A DNA stretch of 41,635 nt from Alistipes sp. (lineage in GTDB: Bacteria; Bacteroidota; Bacteroidia; Bacteroidales; Rikenellaceae). The stretch spans positions 1 through 41,635 of the forward strand of contig JAFYXB010000054.1 of the NCBI GenBank assembly GCA_017546345.1. Reading direction: 5' to 3'. A program made the position numbers and the translations under genes. Shown here piece by piece: positions 1-7,808 of the stretch. How positions within the stretch are numbered: position 1 is the first letter of the stretch; every line of letters begins with the position of its first letter. Below the pieces are notes generated by a model. That model worked only from the letters and a program-made list of their open reading frames with translations, searched no databases and was not told the origin of the DNA.

Positions 1-839
1 AGTATACCGAACTTACGCTGCACTGCCCCAACGAGGAGGCTACAGAGATTGCAACAGCCTTTTTGGGTGACTATCCTTTCGAGACCTTCGACACGGAGGA
101 GCGTGCCGAGGAGTGGTTGCTCCACGGCTACATACTTAGCAACGAGTGGCCCGAAATTCGCGAGGAGGCACTCGCCCTGGTTGCGGAGTACGCCACAGAG
201 ATTGAGGAGTGTGAGATTGAGGATCGAAACTGGAATGCCGAGTGGGAAGCAGCAAGCCTTGCGTGTGTCGATGTCGAGGGCATAATGGTTATTCGCCCAG
301 CACACTGTCCACCCCCTGCCGACGATAGCATTATAGATATTATCGTTGCCCCACAGATGTCGTTCGGCTCGGGACAGCACCACACCACACGCCTTATGTG
401 CCGACTCATCCACACCCATACCACGGGTGGTCGCATGCTCGATGTCGGTTGTGGCACAGGCGTACTATCTATCGCTGCGCTAAAGTGTGGCGCGGAGCAC
501 GCCTCGGCTATCGATATAGATCCATGGTCTGTAGAAAGCACCCGTAATGCTGCGCAGCTCAATGCCTTAGAGGAGCGCATCACGCCTATTCTCGGCACCG
601 TAGAGGCTATCGAGGGTGAGCACTACTCGCTCATCGCAGCCAACATTATGCGCAACATTCTCATTCAAGATATGGCGCGCTATAACGCAGCACTACTCTC
701 GGGCGGTAAGCTACTCCTCAGCGGCTTCCTCGAGGAGGATCACGCCGCAGTACGTGCCGCAGCCGAGGAGCAGGGCCTAAGAGAGATTGAGGTATTAACG
801 AGCGGAGGCTGGGTAGCCTCGGCATACACTAAGGCATAG
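1..839 (+). CDS. prmA: Ribosomal protein L11 methyltransferase, 5'-partial
   Basis: SAM-dependent methyltransferase that modifies ribosomal protein L11 in the cytoplasm. The reading frame is open from base 3, so the true start lies upstream of the window; the internal TTG at 63 is not a credible start because in-frame coding (YTELTLHCPNEEATEIA) precedes it. Family signatures are visible: the substrate-loop motif FGSGQHHTT, the SAM-binding motif LDVGCGTGVLSIAA followed by the acidic IDIDP strand, and AANIMRNIL at the catalytic loop. The C-terminus GGWVASAYTK is typical of the family. The next gene starts 3 bp downstream, suggesting co-transcription. Identification is firm; only the N-terminus is missing. 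Confidence 0.95.
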   Translation, partial: YTELTLHCPNEEATEIATAFLGDYPFETFDTEERAEEWLLHGYILSNEWPEIREEALALVAEYATEIEECEIEDRNWNAEWEAASLACVDVEGIMVIRPAHCPPPADDSIIDIIVAPQMSFGSGQHHTTRLMCRLIHTHTTGGRMLDVGCGTGVLSIAALKCGAEHASAIDIDPWSVESTRNAAQLNALEERITPILGTVEAIEGEHYSLIAANIMRNILIQDMARYNAALLSGGKLLLSGFLEEDHAAVRAAAEEQGLREIEVLTSGGWVASAYTKA

Positions 840-842
840 GCT

Positions 843-1448
843 ATGAAGATAATCTTACCACTACAATATTTTGGTTCGACGGAGTATTGGGCAGCCATCA
901 TACAGGGTGGCAACGATGTTGTTATCGACCTTGGCGAGAACTATGTGAAGCGCTCGGAGCGTAACCGCACAACGATTCTGGCATCGGAGGGCACACTGCA
1001 GCTATCCGTACAGCTCGCACACGCCAATCGTCCACGCCAGCCCATGCGCTCGATGCTCATCGACTACTCGAAGCGCTGGCAGCATCAGCACCGCATAGCT
1101 ATCGAGTCGGCATACCGTTCATCGCCCTACTACGACCACTATGCCCACCTTATCGAGGCTCTATTCTCACAACCTTGGGAGAGGCTCGTAGATCTCAACC
1201 TCGCAACACTCAAAGCCGTATGCAAGGCCCTCAAAATTGCCATGCCAACGCTATCGGAAGAGTATGTAAAAGCCAACGAGGAGGATATCGATATGCGTGA
1301 TAAAAAACGAGGCTCGACATTTGTTGCCGAGCCCTATATTCAGGTATTTTGTGACCGTCTACCCTTTACACCAAACCTTTCGATTCTCGATCTGTTGATG
1401 TGCGAGGGTCCCGAGGCTATCAACGTGTTGCGTCGCTCGAAACTCTGA
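843..1448 (+). CDS. WbqC family protein
   Basis: A 201-residue protein matching the WbqC-like family, whose members occur in polysaccharide loci and as stand-alone genes in Bacteroidota; the biochemical role is not established. It begins with the family's typical start ILPLQYFGSTEYWAAI and carries the central block RNRTTILASEGTLQLSVQL and the motif DYSKRWQHQHRIAIESAYRSSPYYDHY. The gene lies 3 bp after prmA. It overlaps the minus-strand GH2 gene tail-to-tail by 29 bp, so the two 3' ends share coding sequence. It is far from the glycan locus in this window, so a role there is not implied. Confidence 0.85.
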   Translation: MKIILPLQYFGSTEYWAAIIQGGNDVVIDLGENYVKRSERNRTTILASEGTLQLSVQLAHANRPRQPMRSMLIDYSKRWQHQHRIAIESAYRSSPYYDHYAHLIEALFSQPWERLVDLNLATLKAVCKALKIAMPTLSEEYVKANEEDIDMRDKKRGSTFVAEPYIQVFCDRLPFTPNLSILDLLMCEGPEAINVLRRSKL

Positions 1449-3462
1449 TGCGCACAACATCTTCAAGAGCATTGAGCTTATCAACGGCACGAAGTTCCAC
1501 ATCACCCCTAACAACAACCGAATCGGCACGCCACTGCGCAGGAGCTACACTGCGCACCTTGAGCGTGTCGTCGCCACACATCAGCAGCGGTGTTACACCC
1601 TCGCTGCAGTAGATATCTATATGCTGCATAGCATCGCGACGCTCTCGCCACAATTTATTGGTGATATGGAGCGTTGGGCTCTCCTCGTTCCACAATGCTC
1701 GATACAGATAGTAGGCATCCTTCGCCTCTCGATGATCATAATTGACAAGGCCCGAGTGGTTTATGCCATAGGCTCTGCGCGACGAGGCATAGTCGAACAT
1801 CGTATCGAGCCACACACCCCAAAATATACCACTCTCAGCGATATTGGCGATGTAGCGTTCGTGCATATATGTCTGTCGACGCTCAGGCAGACGACGCTCG
1901 CCACGCACCGAGCGCTCTACACGCTCGCTAAAGTGGTTACGTACACCCTCCTCACCATAGCATACGCCATAGCGTAGCTGGCCCCACAGCTTATTCGAGG
2001 CAAGCTGACGGCACCACACCGCGACATCGTCAGCATGGCCCTTACTCCAACCCACATTCTGACGGAAGACAATCAAATCGGTAATGAAGTTAATCGCACC
2101 ATCGGCATTGCTGCAACCCACCGTCAGACGCGAGCTATCGAGCTTATGCGCCAAGGTATTGAGCTCCTCGATATATGAGACTATATCGTCACCCCTCTGC
2201 GACACTAACGAGAACAAGCCCCACATAACCACCGAAGGGTGATTATAGTTCTGCGCAATAATCTCACGCAACTGCTCAAAGCCGTTATCTCTAAAAGCCA
2301 CCGTAGGATAGTAGCATACATCGGCCAGCGATAGTGGCGAACGTGTGAGAGGCATATCAATCCATACAAGCACGCCATCCCTATCGGTCATATCGTAGAG
2401 CGTATCGAGGTGAGGTCCCCACAACGAGCGAATAGCATTAGCTCCCATATCCTTAATACGTGCATAGTCCTCACGCAAGGCTGCTATGGAGAGAGCCGTG
2501 CCGTAGCCATCGCGATCGTGAGCCAAGCCTACGCCACGAACATCCAGCTCTAAGCCGTTTATACACAGCTTATTGTTCTCGTTTACAGAGATACTACGCA
2601 AGCCCGTTTTAACGGTCACTCTATCGCAACACAGACCATCTTCGAGCAACTCGACCTCGTAGCTATAGAGGTTACGCTCCGCAGGGCTCCACAGCTCGGG
2701 ATTGGGAACATCGAAAGGTATCTCCACGCCCGTTGCATCGTTATACTTCGCCACACGCACCGTGCGACTATTGACCTCATAACCCGAAGGATCGACGATG
2801 CGCAACTGCAAAGCAAGATGTGCGTTATCGGCAGTCGTAAGATATACGTGCACAATACCCGTAGCGTGCTCACGGTTGATAGTGCGCTGCTCCACCAAAA
2901 TGCCCTCCGAGGCGTAGTGCAGAGGCGAAATAGCGTTGCGAGGTGTTGCGATAAGCTCCACACCGCGATAGAGACCTCCCGCAAGGTCGGCATCCGTCGA
3001 TGTGGGCAAGATATCGCTACGACGCTCGTTCGACACCTCTACACGAAGCATATTGTCGCCAGCTACGAGATAATCCGTAATTTCGAAGCAGAAGGCTGTA
3101 TAACCTCCGTGATGCTCACCAACATAGCGACCATTTACGAAGAGTGTCGCCATACTCTGCGCACCACCAAAGCGCAAGAAAAGACGCTTACCCAGATAAT
3201 CCTTCGAGACATACAACGAACGAAGATAGCTATATGTAGCACGCTCGAAATCGCCCTCCTTAGCACATCTATTCCAGGTGTGAGGCAGAGAGACATAACC
3301 CGACGTATCGCTATCGAAATCGTCGGCCGAGAGTATTTGCCAGCCATCGTTAAGTTCGACCACCGTACGTGTAGGCTGCTCGGCGCGAGCAACCTCCGTA
3401 GATAGGAGCATCGCTAAGATAGCCATCGCAGCCACCATTATCGTAATTCTTATTCTAAGCAT
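1420..3462 (-). CDS. Secreted GH2-family protein, catalytic residues apparently lost
   Basis: A 680-residue protein with a signal peptide (hydrophobic residues about 5-27, ending VARAEQ) and the glycoside hydrolase family 2 layout: jelly-roll sugar-binding domain (LPHTWNR, FLRFGGAQSMATLFVNGRYVGEHHGG), Ig-like domain, then TIM barrel (YNHPSVVMWGLF; later GIFWGVWLDTMFDYA and GINHSGLVNYD). The fold assignment is firm, but the key residues look wrong. After W414-G-L-F, where the family has the Asn-Glu acid/base pair, the sequence reads S418-L419. The usual SEYG nucleophile segment reads G499-V-C-Y-G-E-E-G. It may therefore be a binding or regulatory protein, or use unusual chemistry. A TATATTTG box on the minus strand (3484-3491) lies upstream. 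Confidence 0.8.
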   Translation of the reverse strand: MLRIRITIMVAAMAILAMLLSTEVARAEQPTRTVVELNDGWQILSADDFDSDTSGYVSLPHTWNRCAKEGDFERATYSYLRSLYVSKDYLGKRLFLRFGGAQSMATLFVNGRYVGEHHGGYTAFCFEITDYLVAGDNMLRVEVSNERRSDILPTSTDADLAGGLYRGVELIATPRNAISPLHYASEGILVEQRTINREHATGIVHVYLTTADNAHLALQLRIVDPSGYEVNSRTVRVAKYNDATGVEIPFDVPNPELWSPAERNLYSYEVELLEDGLCCDRVTVKTGLRSISVNENNKLCINGLELDVRGVGLAHDRDGYGTALSIAALREDYARIKDMGANAIRSLWGPHLDTLYDMTDRDGVLVWIDMPLTRSPLSLADVCYYPTVAFRDNGFEQLREIIAQNYNHPSVVMWGLFSLVSQRGDDIVSYIEELNTLAHKLDSSRLTVGCSNADGAINFITDLIVFRQNVGWSKGHADDVAVWCRQLASNKLWGQLRYGVCYGEEGVRNHFSERVERSVRGERRLPERRQTYMHERYIANIAESGIFWGVWLDTMFDYASSRRAYGINHSGLVNYDHREAKDAYYLYRALWNEESPTLHITNKLWRERRDAMQHIDIYCSEGVTPLLMCGDDTLKVRSVAPAQWRADSVVVRGDVELRAVDKLNALEDVVRIRVSSDATR

Positions 3463-3483
3463 AACAAATCAATTAGTTGAGTG

Positions 3484-3491
3484 CAAATATA
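3484..3491 (-). promoter_or_regulatory. Possible -7 box for the GH2 gene
   Basis: The minus strand reads TATATTTG, matching the Bacteroidota -7 consensus TAnnTTTG, 21 bp upstream of the GH2 start. I do not see a convincing -33 TTG at the right distance, so this is tentative. On the plus strand TACCTTCG at 3512-3519 is one mismatch from consensus and could serve cvpA. Confidence 0.4.
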
Positions 3492-3535
3492 CGAAAAACA
3501 AAAAAAATTACTACCTTCGTGCAAAATATATTTAT

Positions 3536-4213
3536 ATGGTAATAGACATTCTTGTACTTATATGCGCCATTTGGGCCTTGATTTTGGGTCTTAAGCGAGG
3601 CTTTCTTGTGCAGCTCTGCCACTTCGTCGGGCTCTACATTGCCGTGCTCTTCGCTCCCAAGTATGCCTTGGAGGTTGGCGAGCTGATTTTCGATGACCCA
3701 GGCAAAGCCTATATCACCGGTTTCGCGCTTATTATTATCGCCGCAATACTCCTTGTGTGGATCGTGGCTCCACTGCTACGCTACATCATCGTATGGCGAC
3801 CAATACGCCCCGTAGATGCGCTATTGGGTGGCGTGCTTAACCTCGCAACAATGGTCATCATCACAGCCGTACTCTTCTCAGTATTTGACCAAATTAATCT
3901 CGGAACAGAGATCCGCCAAGATAAGTTAGTAGAGCTTATGCAGGAGTATAGCGGACAAGAGAAACAGCTCGAGGAGCGCATCGCAGCGCTTGGCAATAAG
4001 GAGAGCAACGAGTCGATGCGTGAATATCTTAACCACCGATATATCAGCTATGAAACGCTCAAAAAATCGTATAGTTTCTTCCCTCTTGTCAAACTCGGAA
4101 CACGCCTTGTTCCCACACTAAAAGATGCGAACGAACGGATACACGACCAAGTAGATGATGTATTGAATGATATGTTTGAAGATATTATCGAAAAAGATAT
4201 AGAACTATGGTAG
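3536..4213 (+). CDS. cvpA: CvpA family membrane protein
   Basis: A 225-residue inner-membrane protein of the CvpA (colicin V production) family. It opens with the conserved MVIDILVLICAIWALILGLKRGFLVQ and has about four hydrophobic segments in the first 130 residues (positions about 3-20, 25-45, 60-85 and 100-120). A polar, acidic C-terminal half follows. The family is linked to envelope homeostasis, but its molecular role is unsettled. It diverges from the GH2 gene across a 73-bp gap and overlaps rsgA by 7 bp, which suggests translational coupling. Confidence 0.85.
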   Translation: MVIDILVLICAIWALILGLKRGFLVQLCHFVGLYIAVLFAPKYALEVGELIFDDPGKAYITGFALIIIAAILLVWIVAPLLRYIIVWRPIRPVDALLGGVLNLATMVIITAVLFSVFDQINLGTEIRQDKLVELMQEYSGQEKQLEERIAALGNKESNESMREYLNHRYISYETLKKSYSFFPLVKLGTRLVPTLKDANERIHDQVDDVLNDMFEDIIEKDIELW

Positions 4214-5133
4214 CAGAGAGAGTAGAGGGCACCGTGATAAGTGCTACGGGTAGCTGGTATGAGGTTGCCACAGCAGAGGAGACGCTCCGCTGCCGCATAC
4301 GTGGACGTCTGCGCCTTAAGGGCGTGCGTTCGACCAACCCTGTGGTGGTCGGCGACCGTGTGGTGGTCGAGCCAGATGGCGAGAATAGCGTGATTGTCGA
4401 GATCGTACCACGCCGCAACTATGTGATACGTCGCGCCTCGAACCTATCGAAAGAGTCGCACATCATCGCTGCAAACATTGACCGTGCGCTACTTCTTGTG
4501 ACGCTCCATTCACCCTCAACACCCCGCGAGTTCGTAGACCGCTTCCTCATCACGTGCGAGGCATACAAGGTGCCCGTAACCATCGTGTTGGGCAAGGCCG
4601 ACACCCTCGTTGGGGAGTATGCCGCCGAGGCTGAGGAGTTCGAGGCGATATATGGTGATGCAGGATACGAGGTGATGCGTCTATCATCGCTCACGGGCGA
4701 TGGCGTAGAGGAGATACGCGCTATGCTACATGGCCATACAACGCTCGTGGCGGGCAACTCGGGCGTAGGAAAATCTACGCTTGTAGGAAGCATCGACCCT
4801 TCGCTCGACATCCGCACGGGCGAAATTTCGGATAGTCACCACAAGGGCAAGCACACCACGACATTCTCGACAATGTACCCTATCGAGGAGGGATATATCA
4901 TTGATACCCCGGGCATTAAGGGCTTCGGACTTATCGATATCGACGACAGAGAGCTATGCCGTTATTTCCCCGAGATGATGCGCCTTGCTCCCGACTGTCG
5001 TTTCTACAACTGCACTCATACCCACGAGCCAGGATGTGCCGTACGCGAGGCTGTAGAGCAGGGCATGGTGGCATGGTCGAGATATGAGAGTTACCTGAAA
5101 ATTTTGGACGAAGATGACAAATATCGCAAGTAG
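4207..5133 (+). CDS. rsgA: Small ribosomal subunit biogenesis GTPase RsgA
   Basis: Circularly permuted GTPase that checks late 30S subunit assembly. Domains run in the expected order: N-terminal OB fold (residues about 1-75), then the permuted G domain with G4 before G1, then a C-terminal zinc region (CRFYNCTHTHEPGC). G1 is GNSGVGKST and G3 is DTPGIKGF. The G4 motif, usually NKxD or TKxD, reads G129-K-A-D132, an unusual first residue. The gene overlaps cvpA upstream by 7 bp and the TrmH-family gene downstream by 20 bp, so the three genes form a tight unit with two ribosome-related functions. Confidence 0.95.
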   Translation: MVAERVEGTVISATGSWYEVATAEETLRCRIRGRLRLKGVRSTNPVVVGDRVVVEPDGENSVIVEIVPRRNYVIRRASNLSKESHIIAANIDRALLLVTLHSPSTPREFVDRFLITCEAYKVPVTIVLGKADTLVGEYAAEAEEFEAIYGDAGYEVMRLSSLTGDGVEEIRAMLHGHTTLVAGNSGVGKSTLVGSIDPSLDIRTGEISDSHHKGKHTTTFSTMYPIEEGYIIDTPGIKGFGLIDIDDRELCRYFPEMMRLAPDCRFYNCTHTHEPGCAVREAVEQGMVAWSRYESYLKILDEDDKYRK

Positions 5134-5836
5134 ACTACGTACCGAGGAGCATAGCGACGCATGGTTCCGTGAGCGCCTCGAGTATATGACCCAATTTATC
5201 ACCGACGAGCGTCGTGAGGTGCTGCACAAAACCGCAGCACAGCGCACCCACTATATGCGCATCATGACCGAAAATATGTTCCACCCACAGAATGCAAGTG
5301 CTATCATGCGCCACTGCGAGGCTTTCGGCATACAACAAATTCATACTGTGGAGGATAAGTGCAAGTTCGACCCAAGCGTAAATATCGTGCGTGGCACCCA
5401 AAAGTGGGTAGACGTGGAGCACCATGCCACTACTGCCGAGGCACTCGCTACGCTTAAGGAGGAGGGCTACCGCATTGTTGCTACCACACCACATCGTTGC
5501 AGCGCCACGCCCGAGACTTTCGATGTAACAAAGGGTAAGTTTGCATTGGTTTTCGGTACGGAACACGCAGGAATATCGGATGAGGTTATCGCTGCGGCAG
5601 ACGACTTTTTGATGATCCCGATGTGCGGTATGGTCGAGAGCCTGAACGTATCGGCCTCGGCTGCAATTCTTATCTATATGCTCTCGGAGCGCATACGCCA
5701 AACCGCTGAGGGTTGGCAACTTACACCCGAGCAAGAGTTGCGCCTACTGACTCGCTGGACTATGTCATCGGTACGCGATTATGAGGGCATACTCCGCAAG
5801 GCCGAGAAGAACGGCACGTTTAAGGTCGAGTGGTAG
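5114..5836 (+). CDS. SpoU/TrmH family RNA 2'-O-methyltransferase
   Basis: A 240-residue SPOUT-fold methyltransferase. Motif 1 is NMFHPQNASAIMRHCEAFGI, and motifs 2 and 3 are LVFGTEHAGISDEV and MIPMCGMVESLNVSASAAIL, which form the trefoil-knot SAM site. Its length and lack of a large N-terminal RNA-binding domain resemble tRNA (Gm18) methyltransferase TrmH rather than RlmB. The exact target nucleotide cannot be read from sequence. The start overlaps the end of rsgA by 20 bp. A strong terminator follows 24 bp after the stop. Confidence 0.88.
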   Translation: MTNIASRLRTEEHSDAWFRERLEYMTQFITDERREVLHKTAAQRTHYMRIMTENMFHPQNASAIMRHCEAFGIQQIHTVEDKCKFDPSVNIVRGTQKWVDVEHHATTAEALATLKEEGYRIVATTPHRCSATPETFDVTKGKFALVFGTEHAGISDEVIAAADDFLMIPMCGMVESLNVSASAAILIYMLSERIRQTAEGWQLTPEQELRLLTRWTMSSVRDYEGILRKAEKNGTFKVEW

Positions 5837-5860
5837 TAGAGAAGAGATAATTAGTGACAG

Positions 5861-5892
5861 CACGTCCGACATTATGTCGGGCGTGTTTTTTT
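5861..5892 (+). terminator. Rho-independent terminator after the trmH-like gene
   Basis: The stem CACGTCCGACAT pairs with ATGTCGGGCGTG (one G.T or bulged position) and is followed by a run of seven T. It closes the cvpA-rsgA-trmH unit. Confidence 0.85.
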
Positions 5893-6022
5893 GTACTCTA
5901 TTTTTGGGGAAGATGGGGGCGTTACACTTTTGGGGACGCACCTTCGGTGCTTGATGGGGGGGGATAAATTTATGGCGTGAAACCGCAGTAGGCAAAAGCA
6001 AAAAAGAGATAGTATCGGGGGC
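5893..6022. other. Gene-free stretch before the palindromes
   Basis: No coding frame with family similarity is seen. The stretch contains a GGGGACGCACCTTCGGTGC segment with a small hairpin (GCACCTTCGGTGC), an 8-G homopolymer at 5956-5963, and GTGAAACCGCAG at about 5977-5988. That last string recurs in the second palindrome at about 6170-6181, so this may be a decayed third copy of the repeat. Confidence 0.5.
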
Positions 6023-6104
6023 GTTTTAGGCGCGGGGTTGTGGCGGTAGCGGAGCATACTTTGACGTATGTGAGCATATCGCCACGACCACGCAACGACA
6101 AAAC
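6023..6104. repeat. Imperfect nested palindrome, copy A
   Basis: This is an imperfect hairpin of about 82 bp centred at 6062.5. CATAC (6055-6059) pairs with GTATG (6066-6070) around TTTGAC. GTGGCG (6040-6045) pairs with CGCCAC (6080-6085), and outer G/C blocks pair up to GTTTT and AAAAC at the ends. All arms share the same centre. The core CATACTTTGACGTATG and the right-hand ACGACAAAA block are repeated in copy B. Confidence 0.75.
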
Positions 6105-6127
6105 CTCATGTATTCGGCAGCAAGAGT

Positions 6128-6251
6128 AAAAAGCCGTAGAGTTGGGCTAGTTTTAGGCTTGCGCAGGATGTGAAACCGCAGCATACTTTGACGTATGTGA
6201 GGATTTCACAGACAAGCGTAACGACAAAATAGCCCAATTATACGGCTTTTT
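6128..6251. repeat. Long nested palindrome, copy B
   Basis: This near-symmetric hairpin of about 124 bp is centred at 6189.5. AAAAAGCCGTA (6128-6138) pairs with TACGGCTTTTT (6241-6251), and TTGGGCTA (6142-6149) with TAGCCCAA (6230-6237). TGTGAAA (6169-6175) pairs with TTTCACA (6204-6210), and CATAC (6182-6186) with GTATG (6193-6197). Arms flanking differing loops have co-varied relative to copy A, which suggests a mobile or structural repeat family. The outer stem ends in T5 and could also terminate transcription. It lies immediately upstream of the promoter at 6253. Confidence 0.8.
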
Positions 6252-6252
6252 A

Positions 6253-6284
6253 TTTGGGGGTTAGTATAAAATATACTAACTTTG
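6253..6284 (+). promoter_or_regulatory. Bacteroidota sigma-A type promoter
   Basis: A TTTG (6253-6256) is separated by 20 nt from TAACTTTG (6277-6284), a full match to the TTTG/TAnnTTTG consensus. It would drive the flippase-holB-folK run, with transcription starting around 6290. Confidence 0.75.
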
Positions 6285-6326
6285 TCGCGTTGTGCGTATC
6301 TGTAAAAGGTGCACAAAAAGAGATTT

Positions 6327-7808
6327 ATGTTAGAGAAACTAGCCAAACAAACCGCAATATATGGTATCAGCACGATAGTTGTGAGATTTCTCAACTATCT
6401 GCTAACGCCCTACTATACCCGCATCTTCGACCAGGGAGAGTATGGCATTGTCACTGACATATACGCACTTATACCATTCGCATTGGTGATACTCTCGATG
6501 GGTATGGAGTCGAGCTACTTCCGCTTCTCAACACGTGCCGAGGAACAGGGAGGTGATGTCGAGGCGGGCAAGCGCAAGGTATTTGCCACAACGTGGGGCG
6601 TGACGATGTTGGCTGCAACGCTCTTTTTCGTGGGCGTATTGCTCCTCGTTGAGCCTATATCACGTGTTATGGGCGAGGTATATGCCTCACATCCGTCGTA
6701 TGTAGCTATTGTTGCTGCGATTATTCTGTTTGATGTCTGGACGATGGTCCCATTCTCGCGTTTAAGAGAGCAGGGACGCGCACTCCACTTCGTGATGCTC
6801 AAAGCTCTCAACGTACTGCTCAACGTGACGCTGGCCATAGGCTTTGGCGTGGCAGGTTTGTACGCTACAGAGTTTGGCGTGGGTTGGGTATTTATCGCAA
6901 ACCTTGTGGCAAGCATCGTAACACTCATCCTGCTACTCCCCTCAACACGTGGTACAAAGCCACACATCGACCGAGCGTTGCTTAGCAAGATTTTGCTATA
7001 CTCCCTACCGCTGCTGATTAGCGGTGTGGCGGGCACGGCAAACGAGTTTATCGACCGACAGATGATCAAGTATCTCACCCCAGGTGGCGAGGCCGAGGCT
7101 TTGGCCGAGTTGGGCGTGTATGGAGCTATCGTGAAGATTGCGGTGGTTATGACGCTATTTACGCAGATGTACCGCTTGGCGGCCGAACCATTTTTCCTCT
7201 CGGGCTTCAAAAAGGAGGAGTTCAAAGAGGCTAATGCTGCAGCGATGCGCTACTTTGTGATGGCCTCGATGATTATCTTCCTTGGCATTGTGCTCTTCCG
7301 TGACCTCTTCGCGCTAATCGTTGGCGAGAAGTTCCGCGAGGGAATAGGCATTCTACCTCTGGTGCTTGCCGCAAATGTCTTGGCGGGCGTATGGCTCAAC
7401 CTGTCGTTTTGGTATAAGAGAGAGGAGAAGACGAAATATGCAGCATATATCACCTTTCTCGGCTTGGGCGTAACCATCGCCCTTAGCTTCGTGTTTGTGC
7501 CGATGTGGGGCTATCGTGGTGCGGCGTGGGTGCGCTTGGCAGCCGAGGCTGCAATGGTGGTATGGAGCTTTATCTTGTGCCACAAGCACTACCCTCTGCC
7601 CTTCGACTATCGCCGCATGGTGGAGTATGTCGTGGTGGCCGCAGCGATATATGCTCTCTCGGAGGTTGCATCGAGCTATCTCGAGCACACCGTATGGGTG
7701 GCACTCAATAGCGTATTATTCCTCACGGCAGTGGCCTTTGCTGTACGCCGCGAGCGAATAGATGTAGTGGCTCTCTGTCGAGCAGCAATTAAAAAGTTTG
7801 TACGATGA
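6327..7808 (+). CDS. Polysaccharide flippase (MOP superfamily, Wzx-like)
   Basis: A 493-residue polytopic inner-membrane protein with about 12-14 hydrophobic segments. It starts LEKLAKQTAIYGISTIVVRFLNYLLTPYYTRIFDQGEYGIVTDIYALIPFALVILSMGMESSYFRF, a typical Wzx/oligosaccharide flippase N-terminus. It probably moves undecaprenol-linked glycans across the membrane. I chose ATG at 6327 over the upstream GTG at 6309: AAAAAGAG precedes the ATG and the family start aligns there. It overlaps holB by 4 bp (ATGA). It is outside the glycan locus, which has its own Wzx, so the substrate may be a different, constitutive glycan. Confidence 0.85.
   Translation: MLEKLAKQTAIYGISTIVVRFLNYLLTPYYTRIFDQGEYGIVTDIYALIPFALVILSMGMESSYFRFSTRAEEQGGDVEAGKRKVFATTWGVTMLAATLFFVGVLLLVEPISRVMGEVYASHPSYVAIVAAIILFDVWTMVPFSRLREQGRALHFVMLKALNVLLNVTLAIGFGVAGLYATEFGVGWVFIANLVASIVTLILLLPSTRGTKPHIDRALLSKILLYSLPLLISGVAGTANEFIDRQMIKYLTPGGEAEALAELGVYGAIVKIAVVMTLFTQMYRLAAEPFFLSGFKKEEFKEANAAAMRYFVMASMIIFLGIVLFRDLFALIVGEKFREGIGILPLVLAANVLAGVWLNLSFWYKREEKTKYAAYITFLGLGVTIALSFVFVPMWGYRGAAWVRLAAEAAMVVWSFILCHKHYPLPFDYRRMVEYVVVAAAIYALSEVASSYLEHTVWVALNSVLFLTAVAFAVRRERIDVVALCRAAIKKFVR

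Noticed and set aside
2818-3405. A 195-codon plus-strand frame within the GH2 gene
   Set aside because: It is antisense to a clear GH2 domain with a signal peptide; codon pattern and product look random.
5837-6326. Insertion sequence or CRISPR array
   Set aside because: The repeats are palindromes with a shared core, not regularly spaced direct repeats, and there is no transposase frame.
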